Source: Phaeobacter cretensis
Lineage (GTDB): Bacteria > Pseudomonadota > Alphaproteobacteria > Rhodobacterales > Rhodobacteraceae
NCBI RefSeq assembly: GCF_047372505.1
Contig: NZ_JBKBEU010000001.1
Coordinates: 3,720,001 to 3,784,000, forward strand
DNA: 64,000 nt
Direction: 5' to 3'
Both the position numbers and the translations under genes were made by a program. Of this stretch, positions 8,126 through 17,319 are shown in pieces. A model generated the notes under the pieces. It was given only the letters and a program-made list of their open reading frames with translations, was not told the DNA's origin and did not search any database. Position 1 is the first letter of the stretch, and every line of letters begins with the position of its first letter.

Positions 8126-9349
8126 ATGGCCCTCGATATCGACTTTGTCCGCAGCCAGTTCCCGGCATTTGCAGCAGCGAATTTGCAAGGTCAGGCATTT
8201 TTCGAGAATGCAGGTGGCTCTTACACCTGTCAGCCTGTCATCGACCGGCTCACCCGGTTCTACACTGAGCGCAAGGTTCAGCCTTATGCGCCTTATGAGG
8301 CGTCAATTCTGGCTGGGGCCGAAATGGACGAGGCTCGGCACCGGCTCTCCAAGATCCTTGGTGTTGACCAAGATGAGCTGAGCTTTGGGCCGTCCACAAC
8401 TCAGAACACCTATGTGCTGGCGCAGGCCTTCGGCCAATTCCTGTCGCCGGGCGAGGCGATAATTGTCACAAATCAGGACCACGAGGCCAACACCGGCCCC
8501 TGGCGGCGTCTTGCGGATGCCGGGATTGATGTTCGTGAATGGCAGATCAACTCGCAAACCGGCCATCTGGATCCTGCCGATCTGGAGAACCTATTGGATG
8601 AAACGGTCCGGCTGGTCTGTTTTCCTCATTGTTCCAATGTGGTGGGGGAGTTGAACCCGGTGATCGAAATCACCGCACTTGCCCATGCAGCGGGTGCTTT
8701 TGTTTGTGTCGATGGCGTATCCTACGCCCCGCACGGGCTGCCCAATGTGGGTGAGTTGGGCCCCGATATCTATCTGTTCTCAGCCTATAAGACCTACGGC
8801 CCGCATCAGGGTCTGATGGTAATGCGTCGCGCGTTGGGAGAACTCTTGCCCAATCAGGGGCATTTCTTCAACGGTGATAGCCTCTATAAACGCTTCACTC
8901 CGGCAGGGCCGGATCACGCGCAGGTTGCGGCCTGTGCAGGTATGGCTGACTACATCGCCGCACTGGCGCACCATCATGGTGGCCCGCTGACGGAAGGAGC
9001 CGCGCAGGGTGCCTTCGTCCATGATTTGATGCGCGCTCATGAGGTCGAGCTGTTGCAACCGCTTCTGGATATGGTGAAGGATCGCAATGATCTGCGGTTG
9101 ATCGGGCCCTCGGATGCCGGCAATCGCGCACCAACAGTGGCCGTGGCGCTGAACCGCCCAGGTGAAGGCGTTGCCGCTGAGTTGGCAGAACATGGTGTCA
9201 TGGCCGGTGGCGGTGATTTCTACGCTCTACGCGCGCTGAATGCGATGGGTGTATCGACGAGTGATGGGGTGCTGCGGCTGAGTTTTACCCACTACACATC
9301 GAAAAAGGAGATGACACAGTTGATGGAGGCCCTAGATCACGTGTTGTGA
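8126..9349 (+). CDS. class-V aminotransferase / cysteine desulfurase-like protein
   Basis: 407 residues from ATG 8126 with AAGGAG five bases upstream; an in-frame ATG at 8033 lacks a binding site and adds non-family sequence. It is a fold-type I PLP enzyme: FFENAGGSYTCQPVID at the N-terminus, the PLP-binding Asp in FVCVDGVSYAPHG near residue 200 and the Schiff-base Lys in LFSAYKTYGPHQG near 225. It belongs to the VC1184-like cysteine-desulfurase-related family, whose reaction is not well defined. It lies 32 bases upstream of the photolyase gene and may head the long plus-strand run that ends at 18.1 kb. Confidence 0.82.
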   Translation: MALDIDFVRSQFPAFAAANLQGQAFFENAGGSYTCQPVIDRLTRFYTERKVQPYAPYEASILAGAEMDEARHRLSKILGVDQDELSFGPSTTQNTYVLAQAFGQFLSPGEAIIVTNQDHEANTGPWRRLADAGIDVREWQINSQTGHLDPADLENLLDETVRLVCFPHCSNVVGELNPVIEITALAHAAGAFVCVDGVSYAPHGLPNVGELGPDIYLFSAYKTYGPHQGLMVMRRALGELLPNQGHFFNGDSLYKRFTPAGPDHAQVAACAGMADYIAALAHHHGGPLTEGAAQGAFVHDLMRAHEVELLQPLLDMVKDRNDLRLIGPSDAGNRAPTVAVALNRPGEGVAAELAEHGVMAGGGDFYALRALNAMGVSTSDGVLRLSFTHYTSKKEMTQLMEALDHVL

Positions 9350-9381
9350 AAATACATGTGAAACAAGGGTTTTGATCATCC

Positions 9382-10821
9382 ATGACTGAACACACCCCGT
9401 CGCAGGCTCCAATCATCTGGTGGCTACGGCGCGATTTGCGTCTTGTCGATAACCCTGCCTTGGCGGCAGCCGTTGCGACTGGTGACCCGGTGATCCCGGT
9501 TTTTATATTCGATACCCTGGACGAGGGCCTGGGCGCGGCACCAAGGTTCCGGCTGGGTCTGGGGCTTGCGCATCTGGCCAGGCGGCTAGAGCAGATGGGG
9601 TCTCGTCTTATCCTGCGGCGTGGTCCGGCACAGGATGTGCTGGCAAACCTGATCACCGAGTGCAACGCACAAGCCGTGCATTGGACCCGCGCCTATGACC
9701 CGGACGCCATCGTCCGCGACATCGGCATAAAAAACTCGTTGAAAGAGCAGGGGATCACGGCCAGATCCTTTGGCGGCAACCTGTTGTTTGAACCCTGGAC
9801 CGTCGAGACCAAGACCGGTGGTATGTACCGGGTCTATTCGCCGTACTGGAAAGCGGTACGCGACCGAGATGTCGAAGACCAGATTGCCCCACCGGCCAAG
9901 GTCCCGAAGCCGCGGCAGTGGCCTGTCTCCGATGATCTGGACAGCTGGCAGTTGGCGTCGGCCATGCGACGTGGCGCCGATATAGTGGCGCAATACTGCC
10001 GGGTTGGAGAGGAAGCTGCGCAGGCTCGGCTGGACGAATTTCTCCATAACCGAGTGGCTGACTACAAGGTAGCACGTGATTTTCCTGCCATCGATGCCAC
10101 GTCTGGCCTGTCAGAAAACCTCGCCTGGGGTGAAATCAGCCCGCGCCGTATGTGGCATCATGGGCTTGAGGCACAGCGTGCGGGCAAACCCGGCGCTGAA
10201 ACCTTCCTTAAGGAGGTTGTCTGGCGCGAATTTGCCTATCATCTGATGTTCCACACTCCACATATTTTGACCCAAAACTGGCGACCAGAGTGGGAAAGCT
10301 TCAACTGGTCGGAGCGCGACGATGAGGCCGTCGACGCGTGGCGGAGGGGCCAGACTGGCTATAACTTCGTCGATGCTGCCATGCGCGAGATGTATGTGAC
10401 CGGAAAAATGCACAACCGCGCCCGGATGATTGTCGCCAGTTTTCTGACCAAACACATGCTAACACACTGGCGTGTAGGCCAGAAATGGTTTGAACAATGT
10501 CTGGTGGATTGGGATCCGGCCTCCAACGCAATGGGCTGGCAATGGGTCGCGGGCTCAGGCCCTGATGCGTCGCCCTTCTTCCGGATTTTTAATCCCGACG
10601 GGCAGCTGGATAAATTCGATGCCAAAGGCAGTTATCAATCCGCATGGATTGCCGAGGGTCAGCCAAACCCACCACAGACAGCGTTAGATTTCTACGCGGC
10701 TATTCCTGAATCCTGGGAGCTGTTGGCAGGCAATGCCAGGGCTGTGCCTTTCCTTGATCTGAAGGGCGGCCGCGCCCGCGCGCTGGAGGCCTATGGTCAG
10801 CGTGAACTGGCGGACGGCTGA
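9382..10821 (+). CDS. phrB: deoxyribodipyrimidine photolyase, class I
   Basis: Light-driven repair of cyclobutane pyrimidine dimers with FAD as cofactor. The 479 residues comprise an N-terminal photolyase alpha/beta domain (WWLRRDLRLVDNPAL, antenna binding) and the C-terminal FAD domain. In the latter WREFAYHLMFHTP, TGYNFVDAAMREMYVTG and MHNRARMIVASFLTKHML carry the flavin-binding Asn-Arg and a Trp electron-transfer path; WDPASNAMGWQWVAGSGPD completes the signature. It is followed 68 bases later by a cyclopropane fatty acid synthase gene. In Rhodobacter sphaeroides a photolyase and a CFA synthase gene are reported as RpoE (singlet-oxygen) targets; I saw no RpoE-like promoter here. Confidence 0.93.
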   Translation: MTEHTPSQAPIIWWLRRDLRLVDNPALAAAVATGDPVIPVFIFDTLDEGLGAAPRFRLGLGLAHLARRLEQMGSRLILRRGPAQDVLANLITECNAQAVHWTRAYDPDAIVRDIGIKNSLKEQGITARSFGGNLLFEPWTVETKTGGMYRVYSPYWKAVRDRDVEDQIAPPAKVPKPRQWPVSDDLDSWQLASAMRRGADIVAQYCRVGEEAAQARLDEFLHNRVADYKVARDFPAIDATSGLSENLAWGEISPRRMWHHGLEAQRAGKPGAETFLKEVVWREFAYHLMFHTPHILTQNWRPEWESFNWSERDDEAVDAWRRGQTGYNFVDAAMREMYVTGKMHNRARMIVASFLTKHMLTHWRVGQKWFEQCLVDWDPASNAMGWQWVAGSGPDASPFFRIFNPDGQLDKFDAKGSYQSAWIAEGQPNPPQTALDFYAAIPESWELLAGNARAVPFLDLKGGRARALEAYGQRELADG

Positions 10822-10889
10822 CAGATCCCTTGCCAGAAACGTCTGCTTTGGCCTAGCCTTTTGGGCGGGAACGTCGTGGGGAGGGGTGA

Positions 10890-12095
10890 ATGGCGCTCAC
10901 ACAGACCAAAGGACAGGCCGATCTGCCGAGGTATTTCGCGGCGATTTTTGACCAGTTGCAGGCGCTTGAAGTCGGGCAGCTTGATATCCATTTGCCCGAC
11001 GGGCGGGTGTTTCGCATTGAAAGTGGTGTGCCGGGTCCCGTGGCGGATCTGCGCATACACAATCCTGATTGCTTTGCGCGATTGATCCGCGAGGGCGATC
11101 TGGGGTTTTCCGACGCCTATCTCGATGGCTGGTGGAGCACGTCGGATCTGCAGGCCTTTATGGATCTGGTGCATATGGGGTCGGAAACTGTGTATGACGG
11201 CTTTCCGGGACGCGGGCTGATCCGCGCCTACGAACAATTCCGTTTCTGGTTACAGCGTAATCATCGTGCCCAGGCCAAGGCAAACATTTCCTATCACTAT
11301 GACCTTGGAAATGCCTTCTATGGGCTATGGCTGGACGATACGATGACCTATTCCAGCGCTTTGTTCGACACAGGTCAGGAAAGCCTGGAAACCGCGCAGA
11401 CCGCGAAATACGCGTCCATGGTGGATCAGATGGGCGTGAGGCCCGGTGATCACGTGCTCGAAGTCGGCTGCGGCTGGGGCGGCTTCGCGGAATATGCGGC
11501 GCGTGAACGGGGATTGCGGGTCACTGGTCTTACCATCAGTGATGAGCAGTTGAAGTATGCTCGCAAACGTATTGAAAAAGCAGGCATTTCAGATCAGGTT
11601 GAGCTGCGGATGCAGGACTACCGCGACTGCGATGGAACTTTTGATGGGATCGCCTCCATCGAGATGTTTGAGGCGGTGGGTGAAAAATATTGGCCTGCCT
11701 ATTTCAAGATGATCCACGACCGGCTGCGCCCCGGTGGGCAGGCCACGCTGCAGATTATTACTGTCGCTGACAGGCGCTGGACGGTCTATAAACGCGGCGT
11801 CGACTTTATCCAGAAACATATCTTTCCGGGCGGAATGCTACCTGCGCCAATGGTATTGCAGGCCCAGGTGGAAGACGCCGGGCTACAGGTCATGAAATCG
11901 CTCGAATTCGGTGATAGCTATGATCAGACATTGCGACGCTGGCATGCTACATTCAACAATCGCTGGGATGAGATTTCAGCTATGGGGTTTGATGATCGGT
12001 TCAGGAAGATGTGGAACTTTTATCTCACCTCCTGCGCCGCCGCGTTCAAAGCTGAAACCTGTGACGTGACCCAAATCACGCTTGCTCATCGTTGA
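10890..12095 (+). CDS. cfa: cyclopropane-fatty-acyl-phospholipid synthase family SAM methyltransferase
   Basis: Adds a methylene from S-adenosylmethionine to cis double bonds of membrane phospholipid acyl chains, or a related modification. 401 residues. The N-terminal part (1-110) is lipid-binding. The methyltransferase core holds SYHYDLGNAFYGLWLD, the SAM motif VLEVGCGWGGFAEYAA near residue 190 and MFEAVGEKYWPAYF near 255. The C-terminal part is SCAAAFKAETCDVTQITL. The start has GAGGGG close upstream. It sits in the photolyase-trgAB-cysK run and points to envelope or oxidative stress. Confidence 0.9.
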   Translation: MALTQTKGQADLPRYFAAIFDQLQALEVGQLDIHLPDGRVFRIESGVPGPVADLRIHNPDCFARLIREGDLGFSDAYLDGWWSTSDLQAFMDLVHMGSETVYDGFPGRGLIRAYEQFRFWLQRNHRAQAKANISYHYDLGNAFYGLWLDDTMTYSSALFDTGQESLETAQTAKYASMVDQMGVRPGDHVLEVGCGWGGFAEYAARERGLRVTGLTISDEQLKYARKRIEKAGISDQVELRMQDYRDCDGTFDGIASIEMFEAVGEKYWPAYFKMIHDRLRPGGQATLQIITVADRRWTVYKRGVDFIQKHIFPGGMLPAPMVLQAQVEDAGLQVMKSLEFGDSYDQTLRRWHATFNNRWDEISAMGFDDRFRKMWNFYLTSCAAAFKAETCDVTQITLAHR

Positions 12096-12110
12096 TCGGA
12101 AGTCCGGATT

Positions 12111-12551
12111 ATGCCCACAGCCGCCCGTTTGATTGCCGCCCTCAGCATGAGCTTTGTTGGTCTGGCCGTATCGTTTCTAATCATGCCGTTGATGCCCGAA
12201 GGCACTGCCTTTGGCTACTTTGTTTATGTAAATGCAGGGCTTGGCGCGGCCGTCGGCTGGGTCTGGGTGGGCCGCCATGTCGGTCGCGGCTTAGTCAACG
12301 CCGTCAACAATGGCCTGACGGGCGCAGCACTTCTCGTACTTTGGGGGCTCTTTCTCCAGGGAGCATGGGAGATGTTCCGCCTTGCCATGCGCAACCGCTA
12401 CGATGACCCGTTTGAAGCGCTTTCAGCGATTTTTGTGATTGGATTGGATTTCTTTTTCGTGATGGCGGTGCCACATGTATTTCTGGCGCTGATCATTGGC
12501 GGCATTTTCTCCGGCCTTATGACCGAGAACGCTGCCAAACGCTGGCGCTGA
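12111..12551 (+). CDS. trgA: TrgA-family integral membrane protein
   Basis: 146 residues with four hydrophobic segments (near residues 5-25, 35-55, 70-90 and 105-130). Synteny is the strongest evidence: it is directly followed by a GGCT-NUDIX gene and cysK, the trgA-trgB-cysK order first described in Rhodobacter sphaeroides for tellurite resistance. Biochemical function is unknown; a membrane role in resistance to oxyanions or the stress they cause is from the family only. It starts 15 bases after the CFA synthase stop. Confidence 0.75.
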   Translation: MPTAARLIAALSMSFVGLAVSFLIMPLMPEGTAFGYFVYVNAGLGAAVGWVWVGRHVGRGLVNAVNNGLTGAALLVLWGLFLQGAWEMFRLAMRNRYDDPFEALSAIFVIGLDFFFVMAVPHVFLALIIGGIFSGLMTENAAKRWR

Positions 12552-12580
12552 AACGACATATTTCCAATAGGATACCGACC

Positions 12581-13699
12581 TTGGTTGATCTTTTTGTCTA
12601 TGGCACGCTACGCCATGTACCGTTGCTTGAACTTGTGTTGGGAGCGCAAGGCGCAGCGTTGGACGTAATACCTGCGCACCTTCCGGATCACGGCGCCTTT
12701 ACGGTGGTGAACCAGCCTTTTCCAGCAATTGAAGCACGTAGCGGTCATAGCGCTCAGGGGCTTTTGCTGCGTGGCCTGACACAGGACGATATGGATGCGC
12801 TGAATTTCTACGAAGGTGGTTTTGACTACGCCCTGCAGAGGGTTGAGGTGCAGCTAGATGCAGGCGGCCATGCCGCGGCGGATGTCTATTTCCCGGAACC
12901 CGGGCTCTGGGAAACTGGCGACCCCTGGGACTTGACCGAATGGGTGCATCAGTGGGGCGCATTGTCACTGCGCGCCGCAGAAGAGGTTATGGCCTATCGC
13001 GGGCGTCTGACTGCGGCTGAGGTTGCCGAGCGGTTTCGCCCGATCCGGGTTCGCGCCGCGGCGTGGCTGGCAGCACGGAGCCAGACCGGAGATCCGGATC
13101 ATGATCTTGACCGCGATGTCGTGGTCCATAATCACAAACGTGCCTACCTGAACTTCTTCGCGATGGAAGAGATGGACCTGCAGTTCCGCCGCTACGATGG
13201 CAGCCTGAGCCCGGTGGTGAACAGGGGCGTTGCATTGGTGGGGCGCGCGGCTGTTGTCTTGCCCTATGATCCGCGCCGGGATGCCGTGCTGCTTATCGAA
13301 CAATTTCGCGCCGCCACCTATATCGCGGGCAATCAGCGCCCGTGGATGTGGGAGCCACCAGCGGGGCTAGTTGACCCCGGTGAAACTGCAGAACAGGCCG
13401 CCCGGCGCGAAGCGATGGAGGAGGCGGGGCTAAAGGTTACGCACTTGGAAACCGTGGCGCAGGTCTACCCATCCAGCGGGGCTTCGGGTGAGTTTTTGCA
13501 TGTGTATGTAGGCATTTGCGACTTTGACGACATCACCGGTGGCGGCGGTCTGGAAAGCGAAGATGAAGATATTCGCAGCCAGATCATCTCCTATGATCAC
13601 CTGATGCGGGGTATCGATGATCACTCCTATCAGGATATGCCACTTGTTACGGCATCGCTGTGGCTTTCACGGCATCGTGAGCGGTTACGGAAGACCTGA
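12581..13699 (+). CDS. trgB: TrgB-type fusion: gamma-glutamylcyclotransferase-like domain plus NUDIX ADP-ribose pyrophosphatase
   Basis: 372 residues starting at TTG 12581, with TAGGA eight bases upstream. The N-terminal domain (1-110) is GGCT-like (VYGTLRHVPLLELVLG). The C-terminal domain (about 190-370) is NUDIX of the NudF class, with the box G-x5-E-x7-REAMEEAG visible as AARREAMEEAGL near residue 275, and E-rich ends (ESEDEDIRSQ). The NUDIX part is expected to cleave ADP-ribose or similar nucleotides. GGCT-like domains act on gamma-glutamyl amines, so the fusion hints at redox or thiol stress. It lies between trgA and cysK. Confidence 0.85.
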   Translation: MVDLFVYGTLRHVPLLELVLGAQGAALDVIPAHLPDHGAFTVVNQPFPAIEARSGHSAQGLLLRGLTQDDMDALNFYEGGFDYALQRVEVQLDAGGHAAADVYFPEPGLWETGDPWDLTEWVHQWGALSLRAAEEVMAYRGRLTAAEVAERFRPIRVRAAAWLAARSQTGDPDHDLDRDVVVHNHKRAYLNFFAMEEMDLQFRRYDGSLSPVVNRGVALVGRAAVVLPYDPRRDAVLLIEQFRAATYIAGNQRPWMWEPPAGLVDPGETAEQAARREAMEEAGLKVTHLETVAQVYPSSGASGEFLHVYVGICDFDDITGGGGLESEDEDIRSQIISYDHLMRGIDDHSYQDMPLVTASLWLSRHRERLRKT

Positions 13700-13705
13700 T
13701 CACTG

Positions 13706-13720
13706 CGACCTGACAGGTCG
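13706..13720. other. short inverted repeat between trgB and cysK
   Basis: CGACCT (13706-13711) and AGGTCG (13715-13720) flank a three-base loop. It lies just after the trgB stop and lacks a following T run, so it is more likely an operator or RNA-stability hairpin than a terminator. Confidence 0.3.
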
Positions 13721-13789
13721 TGATTATCTCGGCTTGTGGTTGTTCAATCCCTTGGCTACACCTCAACAGGTATGATCGAAAGGGATACC

Positions 13790-14824
13790 ATGCGCATTGC
13801 ACATGACTTGGCCGAAGCGATCGGCCACACGCCTCTGATCCGCCTCAACCGCGTTAGCGATGAAACCGGATGTGAGATTCTGGGAAAGGCCGAGTTCATG
13901 AACCCCGGCCAGTCGGTAAAAGACCGTGCCGCGCTCTACATCATCAAGGATGCTATTGCCCGGGGTGATCTGAAGCCGGGGGGCACCATCGTCGAAGGCA
14001 CTGCCGGGAATACCGGCATTGGCTTGGCCTTGGTGGGGGCCTCAATGGGGTTCAAGACGGTGATCGTCATCCCCGAAACCCAGTCCGAAGAGAAAAAGGA
14101 CATGTTGCGTCTGGCTGGTGCCCAGCTGGTGCAGGTGCCCGCAGCACCCTATCGCAACCCTAATAACTTCGTCCGCTATTCGGAACGTCTGGCTAAGGAA
14201 CTGGCCAAGACCGAACCCAATGGCGCGATCTGGGCCAACCAGTTTGACAATGTGGCCAACCGTCGGTCCCATGTCGAAACCACGGCACCCGAAATCTGGG
14301 ATCAGACCGAGGGCAAGGTTGACGGCTTTATCTGTGCGGCCGGCTCCGGCGGTACGGTTGCCGGTGTTGCGGATGTACTCCAGCCCAAAGGCGTGAAAAT
14401 CGGCCTCGCCGATCCTATGGGTGCTGGGCTCTATTCCTTCTACACCACTGGTGAAATCGCAACCGAAGGCGGCTCGATAGCCGAAGGCATCGGTCAGGTG
14501 CGCATCACCAAGAACCTCGAAGGTTTCAAACCCGACTTCTGCTATCAGATCCAGGACCGCGACGCGGTGCCGTATGTGTTTGATCTCTTGCACGACGAAG
14601 GTCTGGTGTTGGGCGGTTCGTCGGCGATCAATATCGCAGGCGCGGTTCGCATGGCCAAGGATATGGGGCCAGGCAAGACCATTGTCACAGTGCTTTGTGA
14701 CTATGGCACGCGCTACCAGTCGAAGCTGTTCAACCCGGAATTCCTGCGGGAAAAAGACCTGCCGGTGCCCGATTGGATGTCTCATACACCTGCCTCTATC
14801 CCAGGCGTATTTGAGGACGTATGA
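13790..14824 (+). CDS. cysK: cysteine synthase A (O-acetylserine sulfhydrylase)
   Basis: PLP enzyme making cysteine from O-acetylserine and sulfide. 344 residues from ATG 13790 with AAGGG seven bases upstream; the in-frame ATG at 13736 is less likely. Motifs: KAEFMNPGQSVKDRAALYI near residue 35 with the PLP Lys, EGTAGNTGIGLA near 70 (substrate loop, here G-T-A-G-N-T), and CAAGSGGTVAGVA near 185 for the phosphate-binding loop. It is slightly longer than the usual 310-320, as in other roseobacters. It is part of trgA-trgB-cysK and its stop overlaps the next start (ATGA). Confidence 0.92.
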   Translation: MRIAHDLAEAIGHTPLIRLNRVSDETGCEILGKAEFMNPGQSVKDRAALYIIKDAIARGDLKPGGTIVEGTAGNTGIGLALVGASMGFKTVIVIPETQSEEKKDMLRLAGAQLVQVPAAPYRNPNNFVRYSERLAKELAKTEPNGAIWANQFDNVANRRSHVETTAPEIWDQTEGKVDGFICAAGSGGTVAGVADVLQPKGVKIGLADPMGAGLYSFYTTGEIATEGGSIAEGIGQVRITKNLEGFKPDFCYQIQDRDAVPYVFDLLHDEGLVLGGSSAINIAGAVRMAKDMGPGKTIVTVLCDYGTRYQSKLFNPEFLREKDLPVPDWMSHTPASIPGVFEDV

Positions 14825-17319
14825 TCGCTGTTATGCGTGGTGTACTAAACTTTCTGGCCGGGCTGGTTCTTCTGATCAGCCTGGCTTTTCCCGCTCTGGC
14901 CCAGCTCGATGAGCGCGCCAAAACTTACTATGAGGATTGGCTGCGGACTGCGGGCCGGGCCGAAAGCGTCATTGATGCCAGCCGTGCGTCCAATATCGCA
15001 TTGGAGCAGCTGCGCAATGAGCTTGCTGACTTTCGTCAGACGTTTCAGACCAAGCGTAGCGAGAACGGCGAGCGTATCCTCACGCTAGAAGGGCAGCTTG
15101 AGGCTCTTGGTCCGTCTCCCACCGAGGGGGAAGAGGAACCAGAAGACATTGCCCTATTGCGCCAAGCACTGACACAGCAGCTTAATCTGTTGCGGGTGCC
15201 GCGCATTGTCGCTGAAGAAGCCTACAGCCGTGCCGATGGTCTCATCAATGAGGTCGACAATATCGTGCGTGAACGGCTGACCAAGGAGCTGTTTGAACGT
15301 GGAGCCTCACCGCTCAATCCTGAACACTGGCCCGATGCACTAGGGGATCTGACCCATGCTGGCAGTGCGATTATCAATGAAACCCTGTCACAACTGCGCA
15401 ATGACACAACGCTCGAACGCATGGGCGATGCCTGGGCGGGCGTTCTTGTCCTGATACTTATTGGGCTGCTGCTGATCCTATGTGGCCGTCCATTGGCTCA
15501 TCGTGCGGGTAATTTCTTACGCCGCTACGGCGCGCGGGGATCTGGGGTCTGGACCTTTGTTGTGTCGCTTCTGCAGGTGCTTCTGCCACTGCTTGGGATG
15601 ATATTTCTTATTGCTGCCGTTGAGGTTACCGGCATACTCGGTGTGCGCGGCAGCATCCTGATGGATTCGGTGCTCGACTGGGCATTTATCATGCTGTGGT
15701 TTCATTGGTTGGGCGAGCGGCTATATGCCGGCCAGATCGAAAACGATCTGCTGCCAGTGCAGGAGGGGAACCAAGCCGAAACCCGCTTTCTGATAGATAT
15801 GATGGCGGTCATCCTGGTGCTGCAGGATGCCATCGACATCATTCTGCAGTTTGAGAATATCCCGGACAGCAGTGCTGCTGTCTACGCGTTCCCGCTGATT
15901 GTTTGCGCGGCACTTATTCTGCTGCGCCTGCATCGCATAGGTGCCAAGCAAAGACGCGCCCAGGCCGCCGAAAATGGCGAAGAAGGCGCGATAGCAGCCG
16001 GAACCAACCGCGTCATCTCAGTGGTGCGGCGGGTGATCTATCTGCTTGGTTTTGCCGGCCCGGTATTGGCCGCTCTTGGCTATCTCAACGCGGCGGAGGC
16101 CGTAGTCTACCCCTCAATGATAACACTGGCGGTTCTGGCGGCCTTGTTCGTATTGCAGCGTTTCTTTGCTGATATCTATGGCTTTGTTACCCGCAAAGGT
16201 GCGGCCGCGCGCGACTCGCTTTTTGCAGCGCTTATCGGTTTCGCACTGGCGCTTATGTCGCTGCCACTGTTGGCGTTGGTCTGGGGCGCGCGGGTCGCTG
16301 ACCTGACTGAGTTGTGGTCCAATTTTCTGGAAGGTTTCCAGGTCGGGGATACCCGCATTTCTCCCACAGCATTTCTCACCTTTGCGACAGTTTTTGCGAT
16401 TGGCTATGGTCTTACCCGATTGGTTCAGGGCAGCTTGCGCAATGCGCTACTGCCCAAGACCAGTATCGACGTCGGTGGACAGAACGCCATCGTCTCGGGG
16501 ATGGGCTATATCGGGGTCTTCCTCGCGGCGATTGTGGCGATTTCGATGGCGGGTCTTGACCTGTCATCACTGGCCATCGTCGCTGGTGCACTCTCAGTGG
16601 GGATCGGTTTTGGCCTGCAAACTATAGTTTCGAACTTTGTCTCCGGTATCATCCTCTTGGTTGAACGCCCAGTGTCCAAGGGCGACTGGATCGAGGTGGG
16701 GGGCCTTATGGGATACGTGCGCAACATCTCTGTGCGCTCTACCCGGATTGAGACCTTTGACCGGACTGATGTGATCGTCCCCAACTCAGACCTGATCACC
16801 GGCACTGTCACCAACTATACCCGTGGCAATACCGTGGGTCGCGTGATCGTGCCCGTGGGGGCCGCCTATGGTACCGATCCGCGCAAGGTGGAGGCCATCT
16901 TGATGGAGGTTGCAAAAGCCCATCCGATGGTGCTGATGGTCCCGTCGCCATCTGTGGTGTTTCAGGGGTTTGGCGCTGACAGTCTGGACTTTGAAATCCG
17001 CGCCATATTGCGCGATGTGAATTGGGTTCTGTCGGTCAAATCCGACATGAACTACGAGATCGCCCGACGGTTTGAAGAGGAAGGCATCGAAATTCCCTTC
17101 GCGCAACGTGACATCTGGATCCGCAACCCTGAGGCATTAGCCAAAAGCGCCAGCTCTGAGGCGGAGGCAGCAAGCGAGACGGATGAAGCCGCCGGAGGGG
17201 CAGCTTATGCGGCGCAGAACGTGGCGCAGAAGAGACAGCCCGACACCCCGGATCTGCGCGATCTCTCCAGAGATGACGACACGGACAATGCCGGTACCGA
17301 TGGAGATGGCGATCGATGA
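14821..17319 (+). CDS. large MscS-family mechanosensitive channel protein with N-terminal DUF3772 region
   Basis: 832 residues. A signal peptide (LAGLVLLISLAFPALAQ) precedes a periplasmic coiled-coil-rich region (about 30-190, DUF3772-like). Several membrane helices follow between about 200 and 560, then the MscS pore helix and beta domain: GLDLSSLAIVAGALSVGIG near residue 580 and VERPVSKGDWIEVGG near 615. The C-terminal tail (from about 775) is acidic and low in complexity. Releases solutes on hypo-osmotic shock. Coupled to cysK by ATGA overlap, and to the alanyl-tRNA editing gene in the same way, so the three should be translated together. Confidence 0.9.
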   Translation: MIAVMRGVLNFLAGLVLLISLAFPALAQLDERAKTYYEDWLRTAGRAESVIDASRASNIALEQLRNELADFRQTFQTKRSENGERILTLEGQLEALGPSPTEGEEEPEDIALLRQALTQQLNLLRVPRIVAEEAYSRADGLINEVDNIVRERLTKELFERGASPLNPEHWPDALGDLTHAGSAIINETLSQLRNDTTLERMGDAWAGVLVLILIGLLLILCGRPLAHRAGNFLRRYGARGSGVWTFVVSLLQVLLPLLGMIFLIAAVEVTGILGVRGSILMDSVLDWAFIMLWFHWLGERLYAGQIENDLLPVQEGNQAETRFLIDMMAVILVLQDAIDIILQFENIPDSSAAVYAFPLIVCAALILLRLHRIGAKQRRAQAAENGEEGAIAAGTNRVISVVRRVIYLLGFAGPVLAALGYLNAAEAVVYPSMITLAVLAALFVLQRFFADIYGFVTRKGAAARDSLFAALIGFALALMSLPLLALVWGARVADLTELWSNFLEGFQVGDTRISPTAFLTFATVFAIGYGLTRLVQGSLRNALLPKTSIDVGGQNAIVSGMGYIGVFLAAIVAISMAGLDLSSLAIVAGALSVGIGFGLQTIVSNFVSGIILLVERPVSKGDWIEVGGLMGYVRNISVRSTRIETFDRTDVIVPNSDLITGTVTNYTRGNTVGRVIVPVGAAYGTDPRKVEAILMEVAKAHPMVLMVPSPSVVFQGFGADSLDFEIRAILRDVNWVLSVKSDMNYEIARRFEEEGIEIPFAQRDIWIRNPEALAKSASSEAEAASETDEAAGGAAYAAQNVAQKRQPDTPDLRDLSRDDDTDNAGTDGDGDR